Origin: Streptomyces hundungensis
GTDB lineage: Bacteria > Actinomycetota > Actinomycetes > Streptomycetales > Streptomycetaceae
Length of the DNA: 64,000 nt
Reading direction: 5' to 3'
Assembly (NCBI RefSeq): GCF_003627815.1
Contig: NZ_CP032698.1
Span: 7,874,001 to 7,938,000 of the forward strand
The stretch's first letter is position 1; each line of letters begins with the position of its first letter. Position numbers and translations under genes: made by a program. This document shows, piece by piece, positions 42,702 to 51,642 of this stretch. The notes under the pieces were generated by a model that searched no databases, had not been told where the DNA came from, and saw only the letters and a list, made by a program, of their open reading frames with translations.

Positions 42702-42749
42702 GAAAGGCGGCGCCTGCCGCCGGAACGCGACGCGGCGGGAGGTGCCGCC

Positions 42750-43050
42750 CGCCTTCGGGGGCCGCGCGACTGTTGCGAGTCCCCCGGGGCGACCCGACTG
42801 TTCCGGTGCCCCCGAAGGCCGCCCGGCTTATCCGTCGGCTGCCGCTGCGACACCCCGGGGCCGCCTCACTGTCGCGTGGGCTCCGCCGCGAAGCCCCCGG
42901 AGGCCACCCGACTCTTCCGTCGGCTCCGCCGTGGCGCCTCCCCGGGCCGGCCGGCTGTCGCGAGGCCCCCGGGGCCACCCGGCTTTTCCGTCGGCTCCGC
43001 TGCGACGCCCCCCGGGCCGCCTCACTGTCGCGTCGGCTCCGCCGCGAAGG
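42750..43050. repeat. Degenerate tandem repeat array ending inside the PadR gene
   Basis: Repeats built from CCCCCGGGGCC, CGGCTTTTCCGTCGGCTCCG and GCCTCACTGTCGCG recur with units of about 70-85 bases and a higher-order period of 156: CCCGGCTT at 42822 and 42978, CCGCCTCACTGTCGCG at 42861 and 43017. The last copy contains the final codons and stop of the PadR gene, so the array looks like repeated copying of that gene's 3' end. Confidence 0.7.
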
Positions 43051-43642
43051 CGTCCAGCTGCTCCTTCGACCACGCGAGCCTGCCCGTTCGCAGGTCCTCG
43101 ACGACGCCGCGCACCCACTCAAGCTCCGCCGCCGTGACGGCCCGCAGGTATTCGGTCTCCAGACGGGTGACGCGCGGCAGCCCCTGCTTCTCCTCCGAGG
43201 CCATGGCCGCCTCAAGACCGTCGAGCTTCTTCGCCAAGGCGTCGGCCCGCCGCTTCAGTACGTCCGCGATGTCCTCGGGCATGAGGAGCAGGAGATTGGA
43301 GAGGGCGGCCGGGAACTCGGGGAACTCCTGCTTGGGCGCGGCGAGCATCTCCTCCAGCCACGCCCTGGCCGTCTCGCGCCCCGCGGCGGTCACCTCGTAG
43401 ACGGTCCGCTCGGGGTACTGCTGATCGCGTCCCGTCTCACGGACCGCGATCAACCCGTCGCCATTGAGCCGCTCGATCGTGCGGTACAGGCTCGCGCGCT
43501 GTTTGACGTTGACGACCTGTTCCTTGCCCCACTCCTTGACCAGCCGCTGAATGCCGTACGGATGCAGCGGCTTGTAGTGCAGCAACGCCAGGACGGTGAG
43601 GGCGAGCGGGGAGCTGCGAGGAGCCGAGGTCGTCATGGGCAT
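43022..43642 (-). CDS. PadR family transcriptional regulator
   Basis: 206 residues. The N-terminal winged helix has LTVLALLHYKPLHPYGIQRL, SLYRTIERLNGDGLI and YEVTAAGRETA (wing), followed by a long helical C-terminal dimerisation domain (KRRADALAKKLDGLEAAM). Starts at 43642 or 43636. It is divergent from a two-gene operon with a palindromic site between them, so it likely represses that operon and itself. Confidence 0.85.
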   Translation of the reverse strand: MPMTTSAPRSSPLALTVLALLHYKPLHPYGIQRLVKEWGKEQVVNVKQRASLYRTIERLNGDGLIAVRETGRDQQYPERTVYEVTAAGRETARAWLEEMLAAPKQEFPEFPAALSNLLLLMPEDIADVLKRRADALAKKLDGLEAAMASEEKQGLPRVTRLETEYLRAVTAAELEWVRGVVEDLRTGRLAWSKEQLDAFAAEPTRQ

Positions 43643-43660
43643 CACTTTAGCCGCAGGACG

Positions 43661-43694
43661 ACTAGTTGACGCGAGACTAGTTGCAATGCAACTA
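43661..43694. promoter_or_regulatory. Operator-like palindrome between padR and the monooxygenase operon
   Basis: TAGTTGCA-A-TGCAACTA (43678-43694) is a perfect dyad; ACTAGTTG occurs twice in direct order (43661-43668 and 43676-43683). TTGACG (43666-43671) with AACTAT 18 bases on could be the plus-strand promoter, overlapped by the dyad. Confidence 0.65.
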
Positions 43695-43744
43695 TTGCTG
43701 CATCGGCACAACCCACCCCACCCCCCCCGAAAGGAATCACCGCG

Positions 43745-44209
43745 ATGTCCCTCACCGAGCGCATCCACTCCGACCACGGCCTGGTCAAGCACCTGGGCAA
43801 CTGGACGGAGGCCGGGCACTTCGAGGTCAAGGCCCGCCGCGGCGCCGCCGTCCTCGACCTCCGTTCCCCCGACCTCCCCGACGACATCGACATCCACCTC
43901 GACCTGGACCGGGCCATGGTGAAGCTGCTCGTAGACGACGGCGCCGCCATCGACCACTGGAACCTGGAGTGGACCGCCCGCGGCAGGATCAAGGACGCGT
44001 GGACCACGACGCCCGCCCCGGACGCGGCGCCCACCCGCCGTGTCCGCCTGACCGGGTCCGTGACCAACGGCGAGATACGCGTCCACCGGGGTGGCATCGC
44101 CCTCCTGACCGCGATGTTCTCCCGTGCGTACGTCCAGGACGTGCGCCGCGCCCACAAGGCCGGCGGCGTGCCGACGGTCGCCGACCCCGCCGGGACGTAC
44201 CAGTCATGA
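43745..44209 (+). CDS. Conserved hypothetical protein, partner of the FAD monooxygenase
   Basis: 154 residues, strand-rich: LGNWTEAGHFEVKARRGAAV, then LDLRSPDLPDDIDIHLDLDR and KLLVDDGAAIDHWNLEW, like the small actinobacterial proteins with a LiaF/DUF1707-like beta repeat. The C-terminus has one hydrophobic helix (IALLTAMFSRAYV). Its stop overlaps the monooxygenase start (ATGA). Function unknown. Confidence 0.6.
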   Translation: MSLTERIHSDHGLVKHLGNWTEAGHFEVKARRGAAVLDLRSPDLPDDIDIHLDLDRAMVKLLVDDGAAIDHWNLEWTARGRIKDAWTTTPAPDAAPTRRVRLTGSVTNGEIRVHRGGIALLTAMFSRAYVQDVRRAHKAGGVPTVADPAGTYQS

Positions 44210-45414
44210 CCCGCACCGGCAAAGCCCGCACCGCGCTCGTCGTCGGTGGCGGGATCGCGGGCCCGGTCGCCGCGATGGCCCTGCGCCGGGCGGGCATCGA
44301 AGCCGCCGTTTACGAGGCGTACGACTCCACCGCCGACGGGGTCGGCGGCGGCATGACCATCGCCCCCAACGGCCAGGACGCCCTCGACGCGATCGGCGCC
44401 GGCCACCTCGTCCGCGCCATCGGCACACCGGTCACCGCCATGGGGCTACGGAGCTGGACAGGCAAAGACCTCGCCCGTTTCGCTCCGCCCAGCCGCCTCC
44501 CGGCCCAGCAGTTCGTCTGGCGCGCCGATCTCTACCGCGCGCTCCATGACGAGGCGGCACGCAGAGCCGTCCCCGTGCACCACGGCAAACGGCTGGCCGG
44601 CACGACGGACAGCGGCTCCGGCATCACCGCGCACTTCGCGGACGGTACGCGGGCGAGCGCCGACATCGTCATCGGCGCCGACGGCATCCGCTCCACCACC
44701 CGCTCCCTGATCGACCCGGCCGCGCCCGCGCCGAACTACGCGGGTCTGGTCTGCTTCGGAGGGCGGACGTACCAGTCGGGAATGGCCTCCACCGAGGGGG
44801 TCATGTACATGTGCTTCGGCAAGCGTGCCTTCTTCGGCTACCAGATCTTCGAGGATTCCTCAGCGGTCTGGTTCGTCAACCTGCCCCGCGGCGCCCCGAT
44901 GACGGTCGCCGAAGCCCAGGCGATCGGGGCCAAGGAGTGGATGCGCACCCTGCTCGCCGCCTTCGCCGACGACCGCACGCCGGCCCGGGAACTGATCGGC
45001 CGGACCGACCTCGACGAGCTCCTCATCACCGGCCCGATGGAGAACATGCCCAGAGTCCCGACCTGGACCCGGGGCCGGATGACCCTGATCGGCGACGCCG
45101 CCCACGCCGCTTCGTCCAGTTCCGGCCAGGGCGCCTCCCTCGCCGTCGAAAGCGCCGTCGAGCTCGCGCGCTGTCTGCGGGACCTGCCCTACGGCCAGGC
45201 CTTCGCGACGTACGAGCATCGGCGCCGGCCGCGCGTCGAACGCATCATCAAACTCGGTGCCCGCACCAACAGCAACAAGACCGCGGGCCCGGTCGGCCGC
45301 GTCCTGCGCGACCTGGCCATGCCCGCGGCCATGAAGCTGATCAACCCGGAGAGGATGGCCTGGCAGTTCGATCACCACATCGACTGGGACGCGAGGGCGA
45401 TCCCGAGCGTGTGA
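44206..45414 (+). CDS. FAD-dependent monooxygenase
   Basis: 402 residues of the group A flavin monooxygenase family: LVVGGGIAGPVAAMALRRAG (FAD), IVIGADGIRSTTR (the DG motif) and RMTLIGDAAHAASSSSGQGA (the GD motif). The substrate is unknown; known relatives hydroxylate aromatics or degrade antibiotics such as tetracyclines and rifamycins. Probably controlled by the divergent PadR. Confidence 0.85.
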   Translation: MTRTGKARTALVVGGGIAGPVAAMALRRAGIEAAVYEAYDSTADGVGGGMTIAPNGQDALDAIGAGHLVRAIGTPVTAMGLRSWTGKDLARFAPPSRLPAQQFVWRADLYRALHDEAARRAVPVHHGKRLAGTTDSGSGITAHFADGTRASADIVIGADGIRSTTRSLIDPAAPAPNYAGLVCFGGRTYQSGMASTEGVMYMCFGKRAFFGYQIFEDSSAVWFVNLPRGAPMTVAEAQAIGAKEWMRTLLAAFADDRTPARELIGRTDLDELLITGPMENMPRVPTWTRGRMTLIGDAAHAASSSSGQGASLAVESAVELARCLRDLPYGQAFATYEHRRRPRVERIIKLGARTNSNKTAGPVGRVLRDLAMPAAMKLINPERMAWQFDHHIDWDARAIPSV

Positions 45415-45699
45415 CCTCCCGCCCGCGACATGCGTTCTCGTCCCCCGTCCGGGAGATCCCCGTCACCCCCCGAACGGGAGCGCGGCGCCGGACCCCGGCG
45501 CTGTCCCTCCAGAGGCGCCCTCCCCGCCTCGCCGGGCCGACGCCCTGTGACCAAGGTCGCGGCCCGACCCGGCTGGCCAGGCACGGAGCGACCTCAACTC
45601 ACGGTGCGACGAAGGAGGTTGGAGAGAAGCGGGGGAGACGGTGGACACGTCCCCTCGTTCGATCGCGCTGCTCCGCGCCGCCCCCGCCTCCAGCGCGTG

Positions 45700-45731
45700 T
45701 TGACTTCCCCGTCTAGTGCAGATTCACTAGA
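45700..45731 (+). promoter_or_regulatory. Promoter with a dyad upstream of the STAS gene
   Basis: TTGACT (45700-45705), 17 bases, TTCACT (45723-45728). The dyad TCTAGTG-cagatt-CACTAGA (45712-45731) covers the spacer and -10, so a repressor could act here. The 440 bases between the monooxygenase and the STAS gene otherwise show no gene. Confidence 0.45.
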
Positions 45732-45857
45732 CCCGCTCTGGTGCGCTCGCGCTATGCAGTAATGGTGCGGCAGCCGGCGGCCCGTCCGCGGGACCGTTCA
45801 ACAGACCGCGCTGCGCAGGTCCGCGCCGCAAGGGAGCACCGGGAGGTGAGGGACGCT

Positions 45858-46280
45858 GTGACCGTTTACCCGTTCACGTCGCATGCCGTGGTTCACGCGG
45901 GCGTCGCCCGAGTGACGCTCAGCGGTGAACTGGACCTCGACACCGCCCCCATGGTCCACAACGCCGTCGCGGACTGTCTGGCCGAGCGGCCCACGACCCT
46001 CTGCTTCGACCTCACCGACATCTCGTTCTGCGACTGTGCCGGCCTGGGATCCCTGCTCACGGCGCGGCTGACCATCCTCGGGGAAGGCGTGGACCTCGTA
46101 GTGGAAGGCATCGGCTCGCAGTTGCGGCGGTTGCTGTCCCTGATCGGAGCCGAGGACCTCTTCACCCCGAAGGCCGCGGAGACGGACCTGGGTCGGGCCC
46201 GCTGGGCTTCGGCAGGGGTCGCGAGCCACCGCGCTGCCGAGACGGAGGCCGCGCTGCCGACGCGGCCAGGGACCTTCTGA
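45858..46280 (+). CDS. STAS-domain anti-sigma factor antagonist-like protein without the phosphoserine
   Basis: 140 residues. VTLSGELDLDTAPMVHN and DLTDISFCDCAGLGSLL form a SpoIIAA/RsbV-type STAS domain. Where the family has the phosphorylated serine before GLG, this protein has alanine (DCAG), so it probably cannot be switched off by an RsbW kinase. GTG at 45858 has GGAGG upstream; 45846 and 45741 are alternative starts. The response regulator operon follows. Confidence 0.75.
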   Translation: MTVYPFTSHAVVHAGVARVTLSGELDLDTAPMVHNAVADCLAERPTTLCFDLTDISFCDCAGLGSLLTARLTILGEGVDLVVEGIGSQLRRLLSLIGAEDLFTPKAAETDLGRARWASAGVASHRAAETEAALPTRPGTF

Positions 46281-46317
46281 CATGATCGTGCCGTCCGCCA
46301 CCAGCAAGGATGCGCCG

Positions 46318-46974
46318 ATGCCTGCCCCCTCCCCGTCCCGTCGACCGGTCCGGATCCTCCTGGTCGAGGATCACGACATGGTGGCCGAGGCGATATGCCT
46401 CGCCCTTGAACGCTCGCCCGATTTGCAGATCGTGGGCCGCGCGGCGTCGGTGGCCTCGGCGCTGGCGGACGCCCAGCGCTGCACGCCCGACGTCGTCCTC
46501 ATGGACCGGCGCCTGCCGGACGGTGACGGCGTCGCCGCCATCGCCGATCTCCTGGCACTGCTGCCGGACGCCCGCGTCCTGGTCCTGGCGGGCGAGGGCA
46601 GCGGTTCGGTGGCCGTGCGCGTCGCGCAGACGGGCGGAGCGGGCCTGATCCTGAAGGACCGCGGACTGAGCGAGCTGGAGGACGCCGTACGCCGGGTGGC
46701 GGCAGGCGAAACGGTCTTCAGCCAGGAACTGCTGGGCGATGTACTGGGACGGCTGACGGGCAGGGTGCCGGGACTCGGCGAGAACCTGACCCCGCGCGAG
46801 CGCGAAGTCCTGCACCTGCTGGGCGAAGGCCGGACCACCGCGGAGATCAGCGAGCAGTTGGGGGTCGCTCTCAACACGGGGCGCAACCACGTCCAGCGCG
46901 TGCTCGAAAAGCTGGGTGCGCGTTCCCAACTGGAGGCCGTGGCGATCGCACGGCGTGAAGGCATCCTCAAATGA
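46318..46974 (+). CDS. LuxR-type (NarL family) response regulator
   Basis: 218 residues: receiver (ILLVEDHDMVAEAI acidic pocket; phospho-acceptor D in VVLMDRRLP) plus a LuxR HTH (LTPREREVLHLLGEGRTTAE, VALNTGRNHVQRVLEKLGA). ATG at 46318 follows AAGGA; 46282 is a possible longer start. It overlaps the kinase by ATGA, so kinase and regulator are a matched pair. Confidence 0.85.
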   Translation: MPAPSPSRRPVRILLVEDHDMVAEAICLALERSPDLQIVGRAASVASALADAQRCTPDVVLMDRRLPDGDGVAAIADLLALLPDARVLVLAGEGSGSVAVRVAQTGGAGLILKDRGLSELEDAVRRVAAGETVFSQELLGDVLGRLTGRVPGLGENLTPREREVLHLLGEGRTTAEISEQLGVALNTGRNHVQRVLEKLGARSQLEAVAIARREGILK

Positions 46975-48068
46975 CGCGTGAAGCACGGCAACAGAAGTGG
47001 GCGCGGAAAGAGACGGTCCCTCTGTCGGAGACGGCCTTCACCCTGCTCGTTCAGGGAGTGCTGGACTACGGCATCTTCATGCTCGACCCGCACGGATACA
47101 TCATCAGCTGGAACGCCGGAGCGGAACGGATCAAGGGCTACAGCGCCTCGGACATCCTCGGCCAGCACTTCTCGGTCTTCTACCCGCCCGAGGACCAGGC
47201 GTCGGGCAAGCCCCAATGGGAGTTGGAGACCGCCGTGGCCGACGGTCGGCTGGAGGACGAAGGGTGGCGCGTCCGCAAGGACGGCTCCCGGTTCTGGGCC
47301 AACGTGGTCATCACCGCCCTGTGGGACGAGAAGGGCGTACTCCAGGGCTTCGGCAAGGTCACCCGCGACATGTCCGAACGACGGGCCGCCCAGCACGCCC
47401 TCAGCGAGCGGCGGCGGCTGTTCGACCACCTGGTCCAGGCGCAGGAGACGGAGCGCCGCCGCATCGCGTGGGACGTCCACGACGACTCCATCCAGGCGAT
47501 GGTCGCCGTCGGAATGCGGCTGGAACTGCTCGCCGAGCGGGTGCCGGAGACCTACTCCGCGGAGCTGCGCCGGCTCGACACCTCGGTGCGCGAAGCGATC
47601 GGCCGGCTGCGCAGTCTGACGTTCCGGCTCCATCCGCCCGGGATCGACAGGCACGGCCTGGTCGACGGGCTCTCCAGCCATCTGGACGACGTCGTGGGCG
47701 CCGCGTGGGGGATGACCTACTCGTTCGACCACGAACTGGAGCGTGAACCCTCTCCCGAGACCGCCATCACCATTTTCCGCATCGTCCAGGAAGCACTCCT
47801 GAACGTGCACAAGCACGCCCGCGCGAGCCAGGTCGACATCCAGGTCCGGTCCGTCGACGGGGGCATCGTGACCCGCGTGGTGGACGATGGAACAGGGGCG
47901 CCGATGTCCCAGGACGGCTCGCGCGAACATTTCGGGGTCATCGAAATGCGGGAGCGGGCCGAGACGGCCGGAGGCTGGTGGTCCATGTACTCGCGCCCCG
48001 GCACGGGAACCACCGTCGAGTTCTGGGTGCCCAACCCGGGCCCGGCACCGGCGGACGAGGCGTCGTGA
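46971..48068 (+). CDS. PAS-domain sensor histidine kinase (HisKA_3 type)
   Basis: 365 residues, cytoplasmic. A PAS/PAC domain (about residues 20-140: FMLDPHGYIISWNAGAERIK, RKDGSRFWANVVITALWDEK) is followed by the dimerisation helix with the phospho-accepting histidine (ERRRIAWDVHDDSIQAMVAV) and a HATPase domain (QEALLNVHKHARASQVDI, DDGTG). No membrane segment, so it likely senses an internal signal such as redox or a bound cofactor. Overlaps genes on both sides by four bases. Confidence 0.85.
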   Translation: MTREARQQKWARKETVPLSETAFTLLVQGVLDYGIFMLDPHGYIISWNAGAERIKGYSASDILGQHFSVFYPPEDQASGKPQWELETAVADGRLEDEGWRVRKDGSRFWANVVITALWDEKGVLQGFGKVTRDMSERRAAQHALSERRRLFDHLVQAQETERRRIAWDVHDDSIQAMVAVGMRLELLAERVPETYSAELRRLDTSVREAIGRLRSLTFRLHPPGIDRHGLVDGLSSHLDDVVGAAWGMTYSFDHELEREPSPETAITIFRIVQEALLNVHKHARASQVDIQVRSVDGGIVTRVVDDGTGAPMSQDGSREHFGVIEMRERAETAGGWWSMYSRPGTGTTVEFWVPNPGPAPADEAS

Positions 48069-48466
48069 AGCCCGATACGCCGGGCGGCTCCCCGTGCCCC
48101 CCGCTCACCGTGCTGCTGTGTGACGACAACGCGCTGGTCCTGGAAACTCTGGGCGAGGTCGTGCGGGCCCAGCCCGATCTGGAAGTGGTGGGCACCGCCC
48201 GCGACGCCGAGCAGGCGCTGCGTCTGGTACGCCGTCACCAACCGGACCTGGTGGTCCTGGACGTGCGCTTCCCCGGCGGCGGCCACCGCGTCGCCGGCGA
48301 CATCGCTGCATGCTCCCCGGCCAGCCGCGTCGTGGCGTTCTCCGCGTACGACGACAAGGGGTCAATCGAGCAGATGATGAAAGCGGGCGTCGTCGAGTAC
48401 GTCCTCAAGGGCGTGAGCAATCGCGAGCTCGTCGCGGCGCTGCGCCGGGCGGCAGAACCTCGCTGA
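48065..48466 (+). CDS. Single-domain response regulator (receiver only)
   Basis: 133 residues. LTVLLCDDNALVLETL (acidic pair), LVVLDVRFPGGG (phospho-acceptor D), RVVAFSAYDD (conserved serine) and EYVLKGVSN (lysine) make a complete receiver, with no output domain. It could compete for phosphate with the LuxR regulator or act through a partner. GTG in a GTGA overlap. Confidence 0.85.
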   Translation: MKPDTPGGSPCPPLTVLLCDDNALVLETLGEVVRAQPDLEVVGTARDAEQALRLVRRHQPDLVVLDVRFPGGGHRVAGDIAACSPASRVVAFSAYDDKGSIEQMMKAGVVEYVLKGVSNRELVAALRRAAEPR

Positions 48467-48577
48467 AGTCCTGCCGAGACAGCCGCCCCACGGGGAAGGC
48501 AACCCGTCTTGTCCCTGCTCCTCCGGCCTGCCCGCCGATCCGCGGTTCCGGGCACCCCTGCCGTAGGGATGCGTCCG

Positions 48578-49207
48578 CTACGTCGCCGGGTGCGGAGAGT
48601 CCGGGGCGAGGCCCTGGAAGAGGTTGGCGATCAGCTGATCGGTGAAGTCCGTGGTCAGCGGTTGCGCGGGCATCAGCAGCCGGTGGTAGGCGGCGCCCCA
48701 GAGCTGGTCGACTATCGTCTCCAGGTCGACGCCTTCGCGGATCTGCCCGGCTTCCCGCGCACGCGTGAGACGTTCGACGGCGAGGCGGCGGCGCTGCGTG
48801 ACGTAGTGCGTCGAGAGCGCTTCGGCCAGGTCGGAGTCGCCTTGCGCGGCTCCGATGATCCCGGCGATGACGGAGCCATTGCGGTTCAGGAGCTCGACGA
48901 AGCTGTGCAGTTGCGTCGTCAGGTCGCGCCGGATGTCACCCGTGTCGGGAAAGGCGAGGGTGTCCTTGAAGGTGTCGTAATAGGCGTCGAAGGCCAGGGC
49001 ACCGGGGGAGGGCCACCACTTGTAGAGGGTCATCTTGCTGACCCCGGCGCGTGCGGCGACCTTGGAGAAGGTCAGGCCTTGCACCCCCTCGGCGAGCAAC
49101 AGTTCGGCGGCCGTGGTCAGCGTCGCGTTGCGGACGTCCTCCGCCCGTCGGCGTCCGCGCCCCGGCTTGAGCAGGCCGGCTCCCTCGCCGGCGTCTGATC
49201 GCTCCAC
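48578..49207 (-). CDS. TetR family transcriptional regulator
   Basis: 209 residues. The HTH is TLTTAAELLLAEGVQGLTFS then KVAARAGVSKMTLYKWW, followed by a helical ligand domain with TFKDTLAFPDTGDIRRDLTT. GTG at 49207 (GAGGGG upstream) is chosen; longer starts exist. Divergent from the SDR gene with a palindromic region between. Confidence 0.85.
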   Translation of the reverse strand: MERSDAGEGAGLLKPGRGRRRAEDVRNATLTTAAELLLAEGVQGLTFSKVAARAGVSKMTLYKWWPSPGALAFDAYYDTFKDTLAFPDTGDIRRDLTTQLHSFVELLNRNGSVIAGIIGAAQGDSDLAEALSTHYVTQRRRLAVERLTRAREAGQIREGVDLETIVDQLWGAAYHRLLMPAQPLTTDFTDQLIANLFQGLAPDSPHPAT

Positions 49208-49302
49208 GCGTCTTCCCCTCGTCTTCTCATCGGGCACGGCCGGTCGGGCTCGGCTCGGACGGCGCTCTTGTGCACCAGTCGCCGCAGCTTCCCACTCAAC
49301 TA

Positions 49303-49342
49303 TATGGACCACGAGGCCATATTTATATGGACTGCTGGTCCA
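49303..49342. promoter_or_regulatory. Operator-like dyads between tetR and SDR
   Basis: TATGG/CCATA (49303-49307 with 49317-49321) and TGGAC/GTCCA (49328-49332 with 49338-49342) lie in an AT-richer stretch 50-90 bases before the SDR start. They are likely sites of the divergent TetR protein. Confidence 0.5.
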
Positions 49343-49391
49343 CATGCTGTTAGTGTACTCATTGTCCACAAAGATAGTGAGGGAGTTTCCC

Positions 49392-50144
49392 ATGAGCACC
49401 ACCAACGAAGAGTCCGCAGCACGTGTGGCGATCGTGACCGGCGGTTCGGGCGGGATCGGCAGTGCGGTCGCACGAGCACTGGCCGCCGACGGCATGGCCG
49501 TGGCCGTGCACTACTCCGGCAGTGCCGAGCGCGCCGAAAAGGTGGTCGCCTCGATCCAGGAAGCGGGCGGCACAGCCATCTCCGTCTCCGGTGACGTGGC
49601 GGACGAGACCGCGATGACGGCCCTCTTCGACACCACTGAGGAGCGCTTCGGCGGCATCGACGTGGTGGTGAACACCGCCGGGATCATGCTCCTGGCACCC
49701 CTGGCCGAAATGGAGCTGGACGCCTTCGACCGCATGCACCGGGTCAACGTGCGCGGCACGTTCGTCGTCTCCCAGCTCGCGGCTCGGAGACTGCGCCCCG
49801 GCGGTGCGCTGGTCAATTTCTCCACCTCCGTCACCCGGCTCCAGCAGCCGACGTACGCGGCTTACGCGGCGACCAAGGGCGCGGTCGAGGCGATGACCCT
49901 GATCCTGGCCCGAGAACTGCGCGGCCGGGACGTGACCGTCAACGCCGTGGCGCCCGGGCCGACCGCGACCCCGCTCTTCCTGGACGGCAAGAGCCCCGAA
50001 TTGGTCGACCGGATCGCGGCCGCGTCCCCGACGGAACGGCTCGGCACGCCCGACGACATCGCGAGCGCCGTCGCCTTCCTGGCCGGCCCGGGCGGCCGCT
50101 GGGTCAACGGCCAAGTCCTGTACGCCAACGGAGGCGTCGCCTGA
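49392..50144 (+). CDS. SDR family oxidoreductase
   Basis: 250 residues. VAIVTGGSGGIGSAVARALA binds the cofactor; NTAGIML, the serine in VNFSTSVTRL and YAATK (catalytic Y and K) complete the site; the C-terminus ends NGQVLYANGGVA. It likely reduces a carbonyl compound, and is probably repressed by the divergent TetR. It ends three bases from the FUSC gene, so no terminator separates them. Confidence 0.85.
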   Translation: MSTTNEESAARVAIVTGGSGGIGSAVARALAADGMAVAVHYSGSAERAEKVVASIQEAGGTAISVSGDVADETAMTALFDTTEERFGGIDVVVNTAGIMLLAPLAEMELDAFDRMHRVNVRGTFVVSQLAARRLRPGGALVNFSTSVTRLQQPTYAAYAATKGAVEAMTLILARELRGRDVTVNAVAPGPTATPLFLDGKSPELVDRIAAASPTERLGTPDDIASAVAFLAGPGGRWVNGQVLYANGGVA

Positions 50145-50147
50145 CCG

Positions 50148-51377
50148 TCACCGGTCGTCGGGTTCCGGCAGCCGCAGGACCTGCCGCGCACGGCTTCGCA
50201 TCCGGCGCAGATCACCAAAGCGCCGACGCTGCTTGCGGGACTGCTGGTCGAGCTCCTCCACCAGGCGCTGGGAGCGCTTCTCCACGTCCAGCTCGTTGAG
50301 GATCCGGTCGACCTCGGCGAGCAGCGCCCCGTGCAACTGCCACTGCCGAGGGTGTCGCTGCACTTGCGCGAGCAGCAGATCGGCGACCCGGTCCCGGCTG
50401 GCCCGGCCCGCCGTCAACTCGGTCGCCAGGCGCTCCTCCGCCTTCTCCGCGTTGGTGCTGACCTGCGTGGTGATCAGTACGGCGAAGCTCTCGACGGCCC
50501 GGGCGAGGTGTTCGAAGACATCCCGCAGGGCGAGGCCGACCTCCGGCTCGAAAAGCGTCTCCTCCGTACGTTCCTTCGCGAGGTCGGTCAGCGACCGGCA
50601 GACCACGCGCAACACCACCGCCGAGATCTCCAGGGTGTCGAGCCCGGTACGCAGCACCACCCGCGACAGCAGCCCCTCCTTGACGCGCGGATTGAGCCGA
50701 AGACTGTCCTCGGCCTGCCGCAGGGACACATCCACCTGGACGATGTCGTGATCGAGCCGCCGCGCCTCGTGCAGTCGGGCCGCCGCCTGGGCGACCGGGG
50801 TATGGCCGCCGACCTCGGCCCCCAGGTCGAGCAGCAGCCGCCGCATCCGGGCGGCGAGCTCCTCGATGGCCCCGCCGGCGGACTCCACCCAGACCGGAGG
50901 AGCGAGCAGCACGTTGAACAGCATGCCGACCCCGGCGCCGATCAGCGTCTCAAGCACCCGGTCCCAGGCGGTCGCCGACACCCGGGTCACCCCCAGGACG
51001 AGCATCGCGCTGATCGCCACCTCGGGCACGAACTCGCCGACCTTGACGAAGCGACCGACCACGAGCGCCGCCAGGATGATCAACCCCAGGCTCCACCAGG
51101 TCAGACCCACCAGGGAGCTGAACCCGACGGCGAGCAGCACACCCACGACGACGGAGTTCACCCTGCGCACGGCGGTGACGAGCGTGGTGTAGAGGGTGAC
51201 CTGCACGACGAGAAGGGCGGTCAGTGGCGCGGTCAGCGGCGCGGGCTCGCTGCTCAGACGCAGAGCCACCACATACGAGATGACCGCGGCCGCGGTGGAA
51301 CGCAGGGTCTGCACCACCGCCGGCTCACGGCGGCGGCGCGCGAAATCAAACAGAGGATGAGTGAACTCCCGCACCAT
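50148..51377 (-). CDS. FUSC family membrane protein (aromatic acid exporter-like)
   Basis: 409 residues with a cluster of transmembrane segments in the N-terminal half (AVISYVVALRL, LTALLVVQVTLYTTLVTAV, VLLAVGFSSLVGLTWWS, LIGAGVGMLFNVLLAPP) and a long helical C-terminal cytoplasmic part rich in R, E and A. Same layout as the protein at 24648. It may export aromatic or amphipathic compounds. Confidence 0.75.
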   Translation of the reverse strand: MVREFTHPLFDFARRRREPAVVQTLRSTAAAVISYVVALRLSSEPAPLTAPLTALLVVQVTLYTTLVTAVRRVNSVVVGVLLAVGFSSLVGLTWWSLGLIILAALVVGRFVKVGEFVPEVAISAMLVLGVTRVSATAWDRVLETLIGAGVGMLFNVLLAPPVWVESAGGAIEELAARMRRLLLDLGAEVGGHTPVAQAAARLHEARRLDHDIVQVDVSLRQAEDSLRLNPRVKEGLLSRVVLRTGLDTLEISAVVLRVVCRSLTDLAKERTEETLFEPEVGLALRDVFEHLARAVESFAVLITTQVSTNAEKAEERLATELTAGRASRDRVADLLLAQVQRHPRQWQLHGALLAEVDRILNELDVEKRSQRLVEELDQQSRKQRRRFGDLRRMRSRARQVLRLPEPDDR

Positions 51378-51642
51378 GCACCCCTTCCCTCTCAGCGCAT
51401 TTCACACACGGAGAGCTCTCCGGGACGGGGCGGGAACAGGGACAGGTGCAGGGGCCAAGGCCGGGTCGGCGCCCGCCCCCGGCCGTACATCCGCGCGGGG
51501 CTCCCACGCGCGGAGGCCGGAACCCGCTGGTCACAGAGTGGGGGCCCACCGGTAGGGCGGTCGAACACGTTCTGGCAAACTGTGGGCCCGCCCCCGTGTG
51601 CGCCCGGCGCCTTGAGCCACCGTTCATGTCGTCGACCCGGGG

